This document shows, piece by piece, positions 8,258 to 15,839 of a stretch of DNA of 64,000 nucleotides; the stretch's first letter is position 1, and every line of letters starts with the position of its first letter. Below the pieces are notes generated by a model. The model saw only the letters and a program-made list of their open reading frames with translations, had not been told where the DNA came from and ran no database searches. The position numbers were made by a program, and so were the translations under genes. The stretch is from BOG-931 sp963761525. Lineage in GTDB: Bacteria; Pseudomonadota; Alphaproteobacteria; Rhizobiales; Xanthobacteraceae. The DNA lies in the NCBI GenBank assembly GCA_963761525.1, contig CAVXHG010000003.1:124001-188000 (forward strand). The letters run 5' to 3'.

Positions 8258-9235
8258 ATGGTTCGCCGATTTTGCGTGGTTGTGGCCGCGCTCTTTGCTA
8301 CTGGACTGGTTGCCGGTCCCGCTTCCGCACAAGATTATCCGACACGTCCGGTGACGGTCATTGTGGCGCAGCCTCCGGGCGGCGGCACCGACATTATCGC
8401 GCGCATTATTGCCCAGCAGCTCAGTGTGCAGCTCAACGAACCGTTTGTGGTCGAAAACCGCGCCGGGGCGGGCACCGTTGTCGGTACCGCCGCTGCCGCC
8501 AATGCGGCGCCTGATGGCTACACACTGCTCACCGGATTGAGCGCCAATATGGCGGTCAACCCAAGCTTGTTTGCGCATCTGTCGTACGATCCGATCCGCG
8601 ATTTCACGCCGGTCGGAATGCTCGCCGAGTTTCCGTTTGTCGTCGTGGTCAACAAGGATTTTCCGGCGCATTCGATCAAGGATCTGATCGAAATGGCGAA
8701 GGCGAAACCCGGCGAAATCAATTTCGCATCTGGTGGCATCGGCACCGGGCAGCATCTTTCCACCGAGCTGTTCGAGCTGCTCGCTGGTATCAAGATGACG
8801 CACGTGCCTTATCGCGGTGCAGCGCCGGCTTACACCGATATCATGTCGGGGCAGACGCCGGTGTTCTTCGACAATCTGGCGAGTGCGCTCGGGCAGATCA
8901 AAGGCGGTAGTGTGCGTGCGCTTGCCGTAACCGGCAAAGAGCGTTCGCCGTTGCTGCCCGATGTTCCGACGGTCGCGGAATCGGGCCTCCCGGATTACGT
9001 CTATTACGTTTGGTTCGGGCTCTGGGCGCCGAAGAATACGCCGCAGCCGATTGTCGAAAAGCTTTACACGCAAATCCAGAAAGCGCTTGCCGATCCGGCG
9101 GTGAAAGAGCGCATTGCCGAGGACTCCGGCGTACCGATGAATATGCCGCTCGCCGACATCAAGCCGTTTGTTCAGTCCGAGATCACCAAGTGGGCTGACG
9201 TGGTCAAACGTGCCGGCATCACGGTCCAGCAATAG
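8258..9235 (+). CDS. Bug-family tripartite tricarboxylate transporter substrate-binding protein
   Basis: Periplasmic solute receptor of the TctC/Bug family, 325 residues. An N-terminal signal peptide ends at ASAQDYPTRPV; the family pattern continues with VTVIVAQPPGGGTDIIAR, VENRAGAGTVVG, and the carboxylate-binding loop KAKPGEINFASGGIGTGQH followed by HVPYRGAAPAYTD. No tctA or tctB membrane partner lies nearby, so it is an orphan receptor, common in Bradyrhizobium-type genomes that carry dozens. The ligand (di- or tricarboxylate or another small acid) cannot be inferred. Confidence 0.92.
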   Translation: MVRRFCVVVAALFATGLVAGPASAQDYPTRPVTVIVAQPPGGGTDIIARIIAQQLSVQLNEPFVVENRAGAGTVVGTAAAANAAPDGYTLLTGLSANMAVNPSLFAHLSYDPIRDFTPVGMLAEFPFVVVVNKDFPAHSIKDLIEMAKAKPGEINFASGGIGTGQHLSTELFELLAGIKMTHVPYRGAAPAYTDIMSGQTPVFFDNLASALGQIKGGSVRALAVTGKERSPLLPDVPTVAESGLPDYVYYVWFGLWAPKNTPQPIVEKLYTQIQKALADPAVKERIAEDSGVPMNMPLADIKPFVQSEITKWADVVKRAGITVQQ

Positions 9236-9240
9236 GCCCG

Positions 9241-10287
9241 CTAGAAGGCGTACCTATCGCGGAGATTGCGGCGCTCGGCGACGATCCGGCCGACAACGTC
9301 ACGCTCCGTATCGTTCTTGATAAGCGGCGCGATGAGATCAAGCTGGTTCATCGCGACCAGCTCCAGGATTTCACTGCGGACGTCGCCTTGCGCATCGCGC
9401 GGCAGGGCATCGACGACCTGCAGATGCTCGGGCCGATTGCCGCCAAGGAAATCGAGAAGCTCGGCGTCGTTCGCTTTGCCCTCGACAAAGGCGTACAGGC
9501 CGGTGCCGGCGCGGCGATCGGGGAATGGCACGATGGACACGTCGCTGACTTCCGGGTGATTGCGAAGACGAGCCGCGATTTCCGGCGCCTCGCGGATAAA
9601 ACGCAAGCCGCGACCTTCGCGGTCGGTGAAGTTGAGCCCGCGTGTGATTGCGTAATAGACCTTTTTGCCGGTCGCCATCCACGCGCGGGTGATGAGGCTT
9701 TTTCGCGCCAACACGCGCCGTTCGGTCGGGGTAAGCGCTTCCGGTGTGTAACGCCGTTTATGTTTGAGGAGGTGCCGCAAGTCCTCGTAGCGCGCGATGC
9801 GGAATAACGGGTTGCGGCGATTAAACCGCGCGGCGAGCTGAAAATCGGTGAGGTAAGCTTGCCCGTTGCAATAGAGCCAGTTCTGCTCTTTGGCGAGATC
9901 GTTGTGGCTTATCCCGGCATGGTGCAGCACGCGTAGCGCCGCCTTTGCCGAACGGAAATAAGCAACATCGCCAAGGGGTTTGGCGATATGAAGCGAGACG
10001 CCATCGATCCAGCCGCGGACGAGAACGTGTCGGCCGGAGAACAGCAGCGGTGGCGCGATGCCGAGGGTGCCGGCAATCGCGAGCGCTCGTTGCTCGCGCC
10101 GAAACAGAGCTGCGGCGAGGGGACGGCTCCACCATGGCACCTGATCGAGGCGGCGCAGTACCGCGTCTACTTCGCCGGCATCGGTGCGGAAGCGCCCGCG
10201 CTCGACTGTCGAGAACACGTCGCGCTTGAGCACGACGTCGCCCCGCCAGCATCCGCGCACTTCCTCTGGTGTCTGGTCGTCAGTCAT
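9241..10287 (-). CDS. RIO/Ser-Thr-kinase-like protein fused to an acyl-CoA ligase C-terminal domain
   Basis: 348 residues. The N-terminal half carries protein-kinase landmarks: HNDLAKEQN (catalytic loop with Asp and Asn, near residue 128) and LTDFQ (DFG-equivalent, near 145). From about residue 230 the sequence changes to the small C-terminal domain of AMP-forming acyl-CoA synthetases: PEIAARLRNHPEVSDVSIV, LYAFVEGK, and LPRDAQGDVRSEIL, which corresponds to the usual LPRTxSGKIxRxxL. The catalytic Lys of the GK pair is replaced by GD, so the tail is probably a sensor or binding module. ATG at 10287. It converges with the Bug gene, 5 bases between stops. Confidence 0.7.
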   Translation of the reverse strand: MTDDQTPEEVRGCWRGDVVLKRDVFSTVERGRFRTDAGEVDAVLRRLDQVPWWSRPLAAALFRREQRALAIAGTLGIAPPLLFSGRHVLVRGWIDGVSLHIAKPLGDVAYFRSAKAALRVLHHAGISHNDLAKEQNWLYCNGQAYLTDFQLAARFNRRNPLFRIARYEDLRHLLKHKRRYTPEALTPTERRVLARKSLITRAWMATGKKVYYAITRGLNFTDREGRGLRFIREAPEIAARLRNHPEVSDVSIVPFPDRRAGTGLYAFVEGKANDAELLDFLGGNRPEHLQVVDALPRDAQGDVRSEILELVAMNQLDLIAPLIKNDTERDVVGRIVAERRNLRDRYAF

Positions 10288-10348
10288 GCGCTCTTAAATC
10301 ACGTTTTTGCGGCGCAGGACCACTCTGTGCACATCTATATCATTTTTA

Positions 10349-10377
10349 TTGACAAAAGTAATAAAAAAAGAGACAAT
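10349..10377 (+). promoter_or_regulatory. Strong sigma-70-like promoter, leaderless arrangement
   Basis: TTGACA (10349-10354), exactly 17 bases, then GACAAT (10372-10377). The spacer is a run of A-rich sequence unlike the surrounding GC-rich DNA. A transcript starting about 7 bases after the -10 box would begin at or next to the ATG at 10384, so the mRNA is predicted to be leaderless; there is no ribosome site. Confidence 0.6.
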
Positions 10378-10383
10378 ACTTGT

Positions 10384-11439
10384 ATGACCCATCCGATTTG
10401 GCGCCTGAACGAACCGAGTGAAGATAACCTCGGACTAGCCTTCACAGACGAGGGGCCGGTGTTGGGTCGCACGCTGCTGCTTGAGCGAAGAGGCGAGTTT
10501 TTGTCGTTCGCGATCCACGCGATATTCAGCGTCTGCTGAATCGTGCTTACCGCACGAGCTTTGCAAGGGATCAGATAATTTCCGGACTCACTACGGTGGC
10601 GACTGCAATGAACGCCGGCGATCAGTGCCTTGCGCGAATAGCTGCGGTCCAGTTGCGATTACCCGAATTGTCCGACCGAAATGCGCGCAATGAGTTAGAC
10701 GAGGAAGACAGACTTATAACGTCGGAAGCGTTGCGTCGGCTTGGCGGAGTACGCAAGGCTAGCCCCGACGATCCAAAGCATCCTGGATGGCCGGCAGGCA
10801 CGCCAGACGGACGAGGTGGCAAATTCAGGCCAAAAGGTGCGGCGTCCGCGCTTACAGATAAAGTCAAGAATATAGTTGCGCGCGACCAGTTGCGGATGAA
10901 TCTCGCCGCTGCGCTGCACGTTGGCATCGAGGCACTGATTAATCTCATACCGGGCCTCGACGTTGCCGCTGACGTAATGATGGTGGCGGAAATTGCTCGG
11001 ACAATGTCGGAATACAGGAAGCTAGCGACTGACGCGGTAGCTGCACTTAATTTCGTTCAGAATGGGCCATACAGCCTTGAGGATTTACAGGTATCCAGTG
11101 ATTACAAACAATTTTCGAGCTATGACGCATTTCTCAAAGATTCGCCTGAATTCGACATTCACGTTGAAGTATTTCGGGCCAGCTGGTGGCGGTTCCCAAT
11201 ATCATCACCTCGTGACCCAGGGCGGAGCCAACGCGGATACCGTACTGCCGCGGCTCCAGAGTACGGAGAACATAATAATTCTTCCAACCTTGTTGCATGA
11301 GATAGTCAGTGATGAATACTTGAAACCTGCGTTGGACGGCTCAAATCTCACTCTTTATCAATGGTTGCAAACTCAGCCATATGAGGTTCAACGCGAATAT
11401 GGCCTGAAGATTCTGCGAGATTTGCATATCCTGGAATAG
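10384..11439 (+). CDS. HNH-like nuclease-domain protein, putative toxin (two compensating frame breaks)
   Basis: Read from ATG 10384 (MTHPIWRLNEPSEDN) the frame stops at 10539. Adding one T in the T-run near 10500 restores RRGEFFVVRDPRDIQRLL, and removing one G near 11169 gives HVEYFGPAGGGSQYHH, so a 350-residue protein emerges. The middle contains PDDPKHPGWPAGTPDGRGGKF, a Gly/Pro-rich linker seen in many rhizobial proteins, then a helical segment (NLAAALHVGIEALINLIPG). The C-terminal 85 residues look like a small metal-dependent nuclease: QYHHLVTQGG, STENIIIL, LLHEIV (His-His, Asn, His) as in HNH/treble-clef toxins. Local base composition is clearly more AT-rich than its flanks (about 47% GC in the line sampled). 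Nuclease activity is inferred only. Confidence 0.55.
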
Positions 11440-11473
11440 GCATTGAAGGCGCGACTGGGTAAAGGGTCTATCA

Positions 11474-12043
11474 ATGGATGTCGAACAATCGATCGTTGAA
11501 GTGGCGGGAAAATTGGATGCTTGGTGGGATCGTTTCTCTGCAATGCTTGATTCCGAAGATCGGATTGCACAGGGCAAGGCGTTGCTTCAGGGTTTCGGGA
11601 TAGTCAAAGAATTTGATCGTATCAAAGCGGATGGATTGTCGGCCGTCGACGCCTTAACTGTCCCTCAGAATTCGATGACAGAGGACGATCGTACGGCATT
11701 GCTCATTCGAGCTTTTTCGTTTGCCGCCAAGCTGAAGGCTACTTTGCATGACGAGATGAGGGACATAGATGGTGAGACCCAGATCGTGCGCCAGATGGTA
11801 ATCATGGCCGATGAACTAAATACGCACGGTGATCAATCGGCCTTTGCTGTCCTTCTGGAAGACGAAGATTCCCGGGTGCGCGCTTCAATAGGAGCTTATC
11901 TGTTAGCGAAGAACTTAATGCCTGAACGCGTTGTACCGGTTCTCCAGGAAATCGAAGAACAGAAAAATGCAGACGATGCCCACTTTGTGGCCTCCTGGGC
12001 GCTTTTTCGCTGGGAGCATGAAGGAAAGCGCGCCAACAGCTAA
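11474..12043 (+). CDS. HEAT-like/DUF2019-type protein, putative immunity protein
   Basis: 189 residues, mostly helical and acidic. The C-terminal third (RVRASIGAYLLAKNLMPER and VVPVLQEIEEQ, ending in a Trp-rich ASWALFRWEHEG) resembles the DUF2019 repeat fold often found beside polymorphic toxins. It begins 34 bases after the nuclease-like gene, on the same strand, with the same low-GC composition. I see no signal peptide, so it would act in the cytoplasm. The pairing with the upstream gene as toxin and immunity is inferred from order and composition. Confidence 0.55.
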   Translation: MDVEQSIVEVAGKLDAWWDRFSAMLDSEDRIAQGKALLQGFGIVKEFDRIKADGLSAVDALTVPQNSMTEDDRTALLIRAFSFAAKLKATLHDEMRDIDGETQIVRQMVIMADELNTHGDQSAFAVLLEDEDSRVRASIGAYLLAKNLMPERVVPVLQEIEEQKNADDAHFVASWALFRWEHEGKRANS

Positions 12044-12114
12044 GAAGCAAAGAATCTCGACTTAGTACTTTGCCAGTGCAGTAGCTGGGCGGTCGCTCAG
12101 ATTAAATCGAAGAA

Positions 12115-13530
12115 TTATTCCGCTGCCGCGGGCAGCCCGGCAGCAATCCAGGCCTCCAGATCGTTGGCCGCTCGGGCGCACAACGCTTGTTTCTTGGCCG
12201 CAGCCTTCGCGGGGCCGCTTATCCGCTTGCCGTCGGCGTCATGGGTGGGGGCCTGCGTGAGTGGGGTGAACAGGCCGAAATTCACGTTCATCGGCTGAAA
12301 TGACGGTGGCCCTTTGTCGATTGTCTCGATGTGCCCGCCGGTAATGTGGCCGAGCAACGCGCCATGTGCCGTGGTTAGAGGCGGCAGGCTGGGCGCGTTG
12401 CCAAGCTGCTCCGCCGCGGCAAAGCGGCCGGCGAGGAGCCCGATCGCCGCCGATTCGACGTAGCCTTCGCAGCCGGTGATCTGACCGGCAAAACGGAGGT
12501 GTGGCATCGCTTTGAGCCGTAACGTTTCGTCGAGCAGCTTTGGCGAATTGAGAAAGGTGTTGCGATGGAGCCCGCCGAGCCGCGCGAACTCGGCGCCGGC
12601 GAGGGCCGGAATAGTCCGGAAGATGCGGACCTGTTCGCTGTGCTTCAACTTGGTCTGGAAGCCGACCATGTTGAACAGCGTGCCGAGCTTATTGTCCTGC
12701 CGCAGTTGCACGACGGCATAGGGTTTGGGCGAAGCCTTACGCGGGTCGGTGAGTCCAAATGGCTTCATCGGGCCGTGGCGCAAGGTCTCGCGGCCGCGTT
12801 CGGCCATGACCTCGATCGGCAGGCAGCCATCGAAATAAGGCGTCGCTTTCTCGAATTCGTGGAAGGTCATCTTCTCGCCTTGCAGCAGTGCCTCAACGAA
12901 GCCGTCATACTGCTCGCGTGTGAGCGGACAATTGATGTAATCCGCGCCCGAGCCGCCGGGGCCGGCCTTGTCGTAGCGCGACTGAAACCACGCAATCTCG
13001 AAGTCGATCGAGTCGCGGTGAACAATCGGCGCAATGGCATCGAAGAAGGCGAGCGCGTCTTCGCCGGTCAGCGCACGTACGTAATCGGCCAATGCCGGCG
13101 AGGTGAGGGGACCTGTCGCGACAATCACGCTGTCCCAGTCAGGCGACAGGGCGTTAATTTCCTCACGGCGGATTTCGATCAATGGTTCAGCTTCAAGCGC
13201 TGCTGTGATTGCGAACGCAAATGCGTCGCGGTCCACTGCGAGCGCACCGCCTGCGGGCAGCTTGTGCGCGTCGGCAGTATCCATCACGAGCGAGCCCAGC
13301 CGCCGCATCTCCTCGTGTAGAAGGCCAATCGCGCTGCCGAGAGCGTCGTCGGAACGGAACGAATTCGAGCAGACCAGCTCGGCAAATTGTCCGGTCTTGT
13401 GCGCGTCAGTGGAACGAACCGGGCGCATTTCGTGCAGCACAACGGGAACGCCACGTCGCGCGACCTGCCAGGCGGCTTCGGAACCGGCGAGGCCGCCACC
13501 GACGATATGAACAGGGCTGCGAGTATTCAT
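12115..13530 (-). CDS. trmFO: Methylenetetrahydrofolate--tRNA-(uracil-54-C5)-methyltransferase TrmFO
   Basis: Makes ribothymidine at tRNA position 54 using methylene-THF and FADH2. 471 residues; the N-terminal FAD site VHIVGGGLAGSEAAWQVARR is intact, followed by VLHEMRP and ELVCSNSFRSDD, which carries the family's catalytic-region Cys. Further family blocks include AGQITGCEGYVESAAIGLLAG and MNVNFGLFTP near the C-terminus. ATG at 13530. This flavin-dependent enzyme replaces TrmA in many alphaproteobacteria. No frame break. Confidence 0.96.
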   Translation of the reverse strand: MNTRSPVHIVGGGLAGSEAAWQVARRGVPVVLHEMRPVRSTDAHKTGQFAELVCSNSFRSDDALGSAIGLLHEEMRRLGSLVMDTADAHKLPAGGALAVDRDAFAFAITAALEAEPLIEIRREEINALSPDWDSVIVATGPLTSPALADYVRALTGEDALAFFDAIAPIVHRDSIDFEIAWFQSRYDKAGPGGSGADYINCPLTREQYDGFVEALLQGEKMTFHEFEKATPYFDGCLPIEVMAERGRETLRHGPMKPFGLTDPRKASPKPYAVVQLRQDNKLGTLFNMVGFQTKLKHSEQVRIFRTIPALAGAEFARLGGLHRNTFLNSPKLLDETLRLKAMPHLRFAGQITGCEGYVESAAIGLLAGRFAAAEQLGNAPSLPPLTTAHGALLGHITGGHIETIDKGPPSFQPMNVNFGLFTPLTQAPTHDADGKRISGPAKAAAKKQALCARAANDLEAWIAAGLPAAAE

Positions 13531-13646
13531 AAGCTTTCAACCTAAGCGCGCTGGGCGCCACAAACAACTAACCGTGATCGCGCGAAAGCCGGACGAAGTT
13601 GCGCCGGGCGGGGTTAGTACCCCTGGCGAACAGGCGGGGAACCCAG

Positions 13647-14738
13647 ATGCTGGAGACTTTAAAGCCCAAGGCGCGCGAGACTACCGTACGGGCCGGGTTT
13701 GACGTTGAAATCTTGTCGGTTGCGACTGCAAATCCTTCCTATTCGCTTGATCAGCCCGAAGCGGCCCGGCGCGCCAAAGCGCTTTTCCCTCATTTGAGGG
13801 CTCTATGGAAACTCTACGACAACACCGGGATTGACCGCCGCTACAATTGCGAGCCAATCGATTGGTATTTGCGAGAGCATAGCTGGGAGGAGCGCACCGC
13901 GTCCTTCCAGAAGCATGCTGTCGATCTTCTCGCCGATGTGGCACTACGCGCGACTGCAGAGGCCGGCATCGCGCTAACCTCGGTCGACATCCTCGTCACC
14001 AACACAATTACCGGGCTCTCTATTCCGAGCCTCGACGCCAAGCTGTGTAATCGGCTGAAGTTGTCGCCACGTGTCGAGCGCCTGCCGATATTCGGGTTGG
14101 GTTGCGGTGGCGGCGTCGCCGGGCTCGCACGCGCTACCCGATTGGCTCACGCGACCGAAGGCGCACACGTCCTTTTCCTGACTGTCGACCTCTGCAGCCT
14201 TTGCCTGCGCGTCAATGACCCGAGCCCGGCGATGTTCGTCTCTACCGCGCTGTTTGGTGATGGCGCGGCGGGAGTTCTTCTGCGCAACACTGCAGATGGC
14301 GCGGGCGTGGGCCCACAGATACTGGCTATCGGAGAATGGTGCTGGCCCGACACCGAGCACATCATGGGATGGGATATCAAGGATGATGGATTCGGCATTG
14401 TGTTGAGCGCCGAACTCCCATCATTGATGCGCGAGGCTCTCGCGCCAGCGCTTCGTGATTTTCTTGATCGCAACAATCTTCGGCTGTCCGATTTCAACGG
14501 ATTTTTGTTTCATCCCGGCGGCCGTAAGCTGATTGAGACCGTCCAGGAAGTCCTCGGTCTTGAGCATGACGACTTTCGACACTCGTGGGAGGTGTTGCGC
14601 CAATTCGGCAACATGTCCTCAGCTACGGCCTTGTTTGTACTCAATCGTGCAATGAAGGCCGGGGCGCGGGGTCTTCATCTGCTCGCGGCCTTTGGTCCCG
14701 GCTTTTCGGCCTATTTCGCTGCGGTCGATCTGGGATGA
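13647..14738 (+). CDS. Type III polyketide synthase (chalcone/stilbene synthase family)
   Basis: Condenses an acyl-CoA starter with malonyl-CoA to make pyrone, resorcinol or related polyketides. The catalytic triad can be placed: Cys in IFGLGCGGGVAGL, His in GFLFHPGGRKL and Asn in QFGNMSSATALF. ATG at 13647 is preceded by GGCGGGGA; an upstream TTG at 13599 would add 16 poor residues. Its stop overlaps the start of the ICMT-family methyltransferase (ATGA), so the two are translationally coupled. This pair resembles the BpsA/BpsB (alkylpyrone synthase plus methyltransferase) arrangement of Bacillus; the actual product is unknown. Confidence 0.9.
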   Translation: MLETLKPKARETTVRAGFDVEILSVATANPSYSLDQPEAARRAKALFPHLRALWKLYDNTGIDRRYNCEPIDWYLREHSWEERTASFQKHAVDLLADVALRATAEAGIALTSVDILVTNTITGLSIPSLDAKLCNRLKLSPRVERLPIFGLGCGGGVAGLARATRLAHATEGAHVLFLTVDLCSLCLRVNDPSPAMFVSTALFGDGAAGVLLRNTADGAGVGPQILAIGEWCWPDTEHIMGWDIKDDGFGIVLSAELPSLMREALAPALRDFLDRNNLRLSDFNGFLFHPGGRKLIETVQEVLGLEHDDFRHSWEVLRQFGNMSSATALFVLNRAMKAGARGLHLLAAFGPGFSAYFAAVDLG

Positions 14739-15235
14739 ACTTCGGTTGGGGCACGGCGCTATTGAGCTTTCTTACACTTCAGCGATTGGCTGAACTGTGG
14801 TGGGCAAAGCGTAACGAGGCGGAACTGCTCGCATCCGGCGGCGTCGAATATGGTCACTCCCACCTTTGGCTCATCATAGCGTTTCACTCGGCATGGATGG
14901 CTGGGCTGTGGCTGCTGGGCTATGACCGCCCCGTTAATCTGGCATTTCTGATCTTGTTCATCGTTTTGCAGATTGGCCGCTTCTGGATATTGCTGGCGCT
15001 CGGCCGGCGTTGGACCATCCGGGTCGTCGTCGTTCCCGGCGCACCTCTTGTGGCAAGCGGTCCTTATCGGTTCCTTCGCCACCCGAATTATGCAGTCGTG
15101 ACGGGGGAGATCGCTGTCGTCCCGCTGGTCCTCGGCCTGCCGCTCTATGCGCTCATTTTCTCGATCTTGAATGCCCTGGTTCTGGCCGTCAGGATCCCTG
15201 CTGAGAATGCTGCCCTGGCCCGTTTGCCCCGGTAA
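14735..15235 (+). CDS. Isoprenylcysteine carboxyl methyltransferase (ICMT) family protein
   Basis: Integral membrane methyltransferase of 166 residues with about four TM helices. The C-terminal half shows the SAM-binding pattern PYRFLRHPNYAVVTGEI, typical of ICMT and phospholipid methyltransferases. It starts in the overlap ATGA with the type III polyketide synthase, so it very probably O-methylates that enzyme's pyrone or phenolic product, as BpsB/YpbQ does in Bacillus subtilis. Bacteria lack prenylated CAAX proteins, which makes a protein substrate unlikely. Confidence 0.85.
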   Translation: MNFGWGTALLSFLTLQRLAELWWAKRNEAELLASGGVEYGHSHLWLIIAFHSAWMAGLWLLGYDRPVNLAFLILFIVLQIGRFWILLALGRRWTIRVVVVPGAPLVASGPYRFLRHPNYAVVTGEIAVVPLVLGLPLYALIFSILNALVLAVRIPAENAALARLPR

Positions 15236-15241
15236 GCGGTG

Positions 15242-15270
15242 TTGGCGGAAAAAGGCCGCTCTGCTATACG
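15242..15270 (+). promoter_or_regulatory. Putative promoter of the gatC operon
   Basis: TTGGCG (15242-15247), a 17-base spacer and TATACG (15265-15270), about 50 bases ahead of gatC and just after the methyltransferase stop. Identified by eye. Confidence 0.4.
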
Positions 15271-15318
15271 CGGGCGTGAATTAGCCGGAGAGTCCGGCTC
15301 GCCTGAAGGCCGTTGTCG

Positions 15319-15606
15319 ATGTCCGTTGATGCCCAAACCGTCCGCCGCGTGGCGCATCTTGCGCGCATTGCCGTCGCCGAGGACGAGGTGGCCGGCCTTC
15401 AAGGTGAACTCAATTCGATACTGGCATTCGTCGAGCAGCTTGCCGAGGTCAATGTCGACGGTGTCGAACCGATGACGTCGGTCACGCCGATGGCGATGAA
15501 AATGCGAACGGATAAAGTGACGGACGGAGATAAACCCGACGACATTATCCGGAATGCACCGGCCCATGAGGATCATTTCTTCCTGGTGCCCAAGGTGGTG
15601 GAATAA
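15319..15606 (+). CDS. gatC: Asp-tRNA(Asn)/Glu-tRNA(Gln) amidotransferase subunit GatC
   Basis: Small structural subunit that holds GatA and GatB together in the transamidation of misacylated Glu-tRNA(Gln) or Asp-tRNA(Asn). 95 residues; family pattern VRRVAHLARIAVAEDEV, then FVEQLAEVNVDGVEPMTSV and the C-terminal NAPAHEDHFFLVPKVVE. ATG at 15319 matches the normal GatC N-terminus; a TTG two codons earlier is possible. Operon: gatC, microprotein, gatA. Confidence 0.96.
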   Translation: MSVDAQTVRRVAHLARIAVAEDEVAGLQGELNSILAFVEQLAEVNVDGVEPMTSVTPMAMKMRTDKVTDGDKPDDIIRNAPAHEDHFFLVPKVVE

Positions 15607-15608
15607 CG

Positions 15609-15839
15609 ATGTGCCTTGCCTGCGAACAGGACTCGATCTGGCTTGCTTATCTGGAGAGCAAGGGTCTGCTGAAGGCCGACGACCCCGCGGCGATCGAGGC
15701 GCTGTTTTCCGCGTTTCCAGTGCAGCCATTGCCGGTTCAGGCCGAGTGGGATGCGCCGACGCCTGAAGCACCGAGCGAAGCCAAGCCGAGACCGGCGGCC
15801 GACAATCCATTTTCGTGCGACGATCCGACGGCTAAATGA
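15609..15839 (+). CDS. Small CxxC-containing conserved hypothetical protein
   Basis: 76 residues starting MCLACEQDSIWLAYLESKG and ending with NPFSCDDPTAK. The N-terminal CxxC plus the C-terminal Cys could bind a metal or form a disulfide; the middle is Pro/Glu-rich. It starts 2 bases after gatC's stop and its TGA overlaps gatA's ATG, so it is translated as part of the gatCA operon. I do not recognise a function; its location suggests a role linked to the amidotransferase or mere co-expression. Confidence 0.75.
   Translation: MCLACEQDSIWLAYLESKGLLKADDPAAIEALFSAFPVQPLPVQAEWDAPTPEAPSEAKPRPAADNPFSCDDPTAK

Noticed and set aside
8228..9232. Long minus-strand open frame opposite the Bug gene
   Set aside because: It mirrors the coding frame of a well-recognised receptor, has no domain similarity and reflects high GC third positions.
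10481..10693. Arg/Ser-rich open frame inside the nuclease-like gene
   Set aside because: It is the third frame of the same region; the restored frame of the larger protein explains the conserved peptides.
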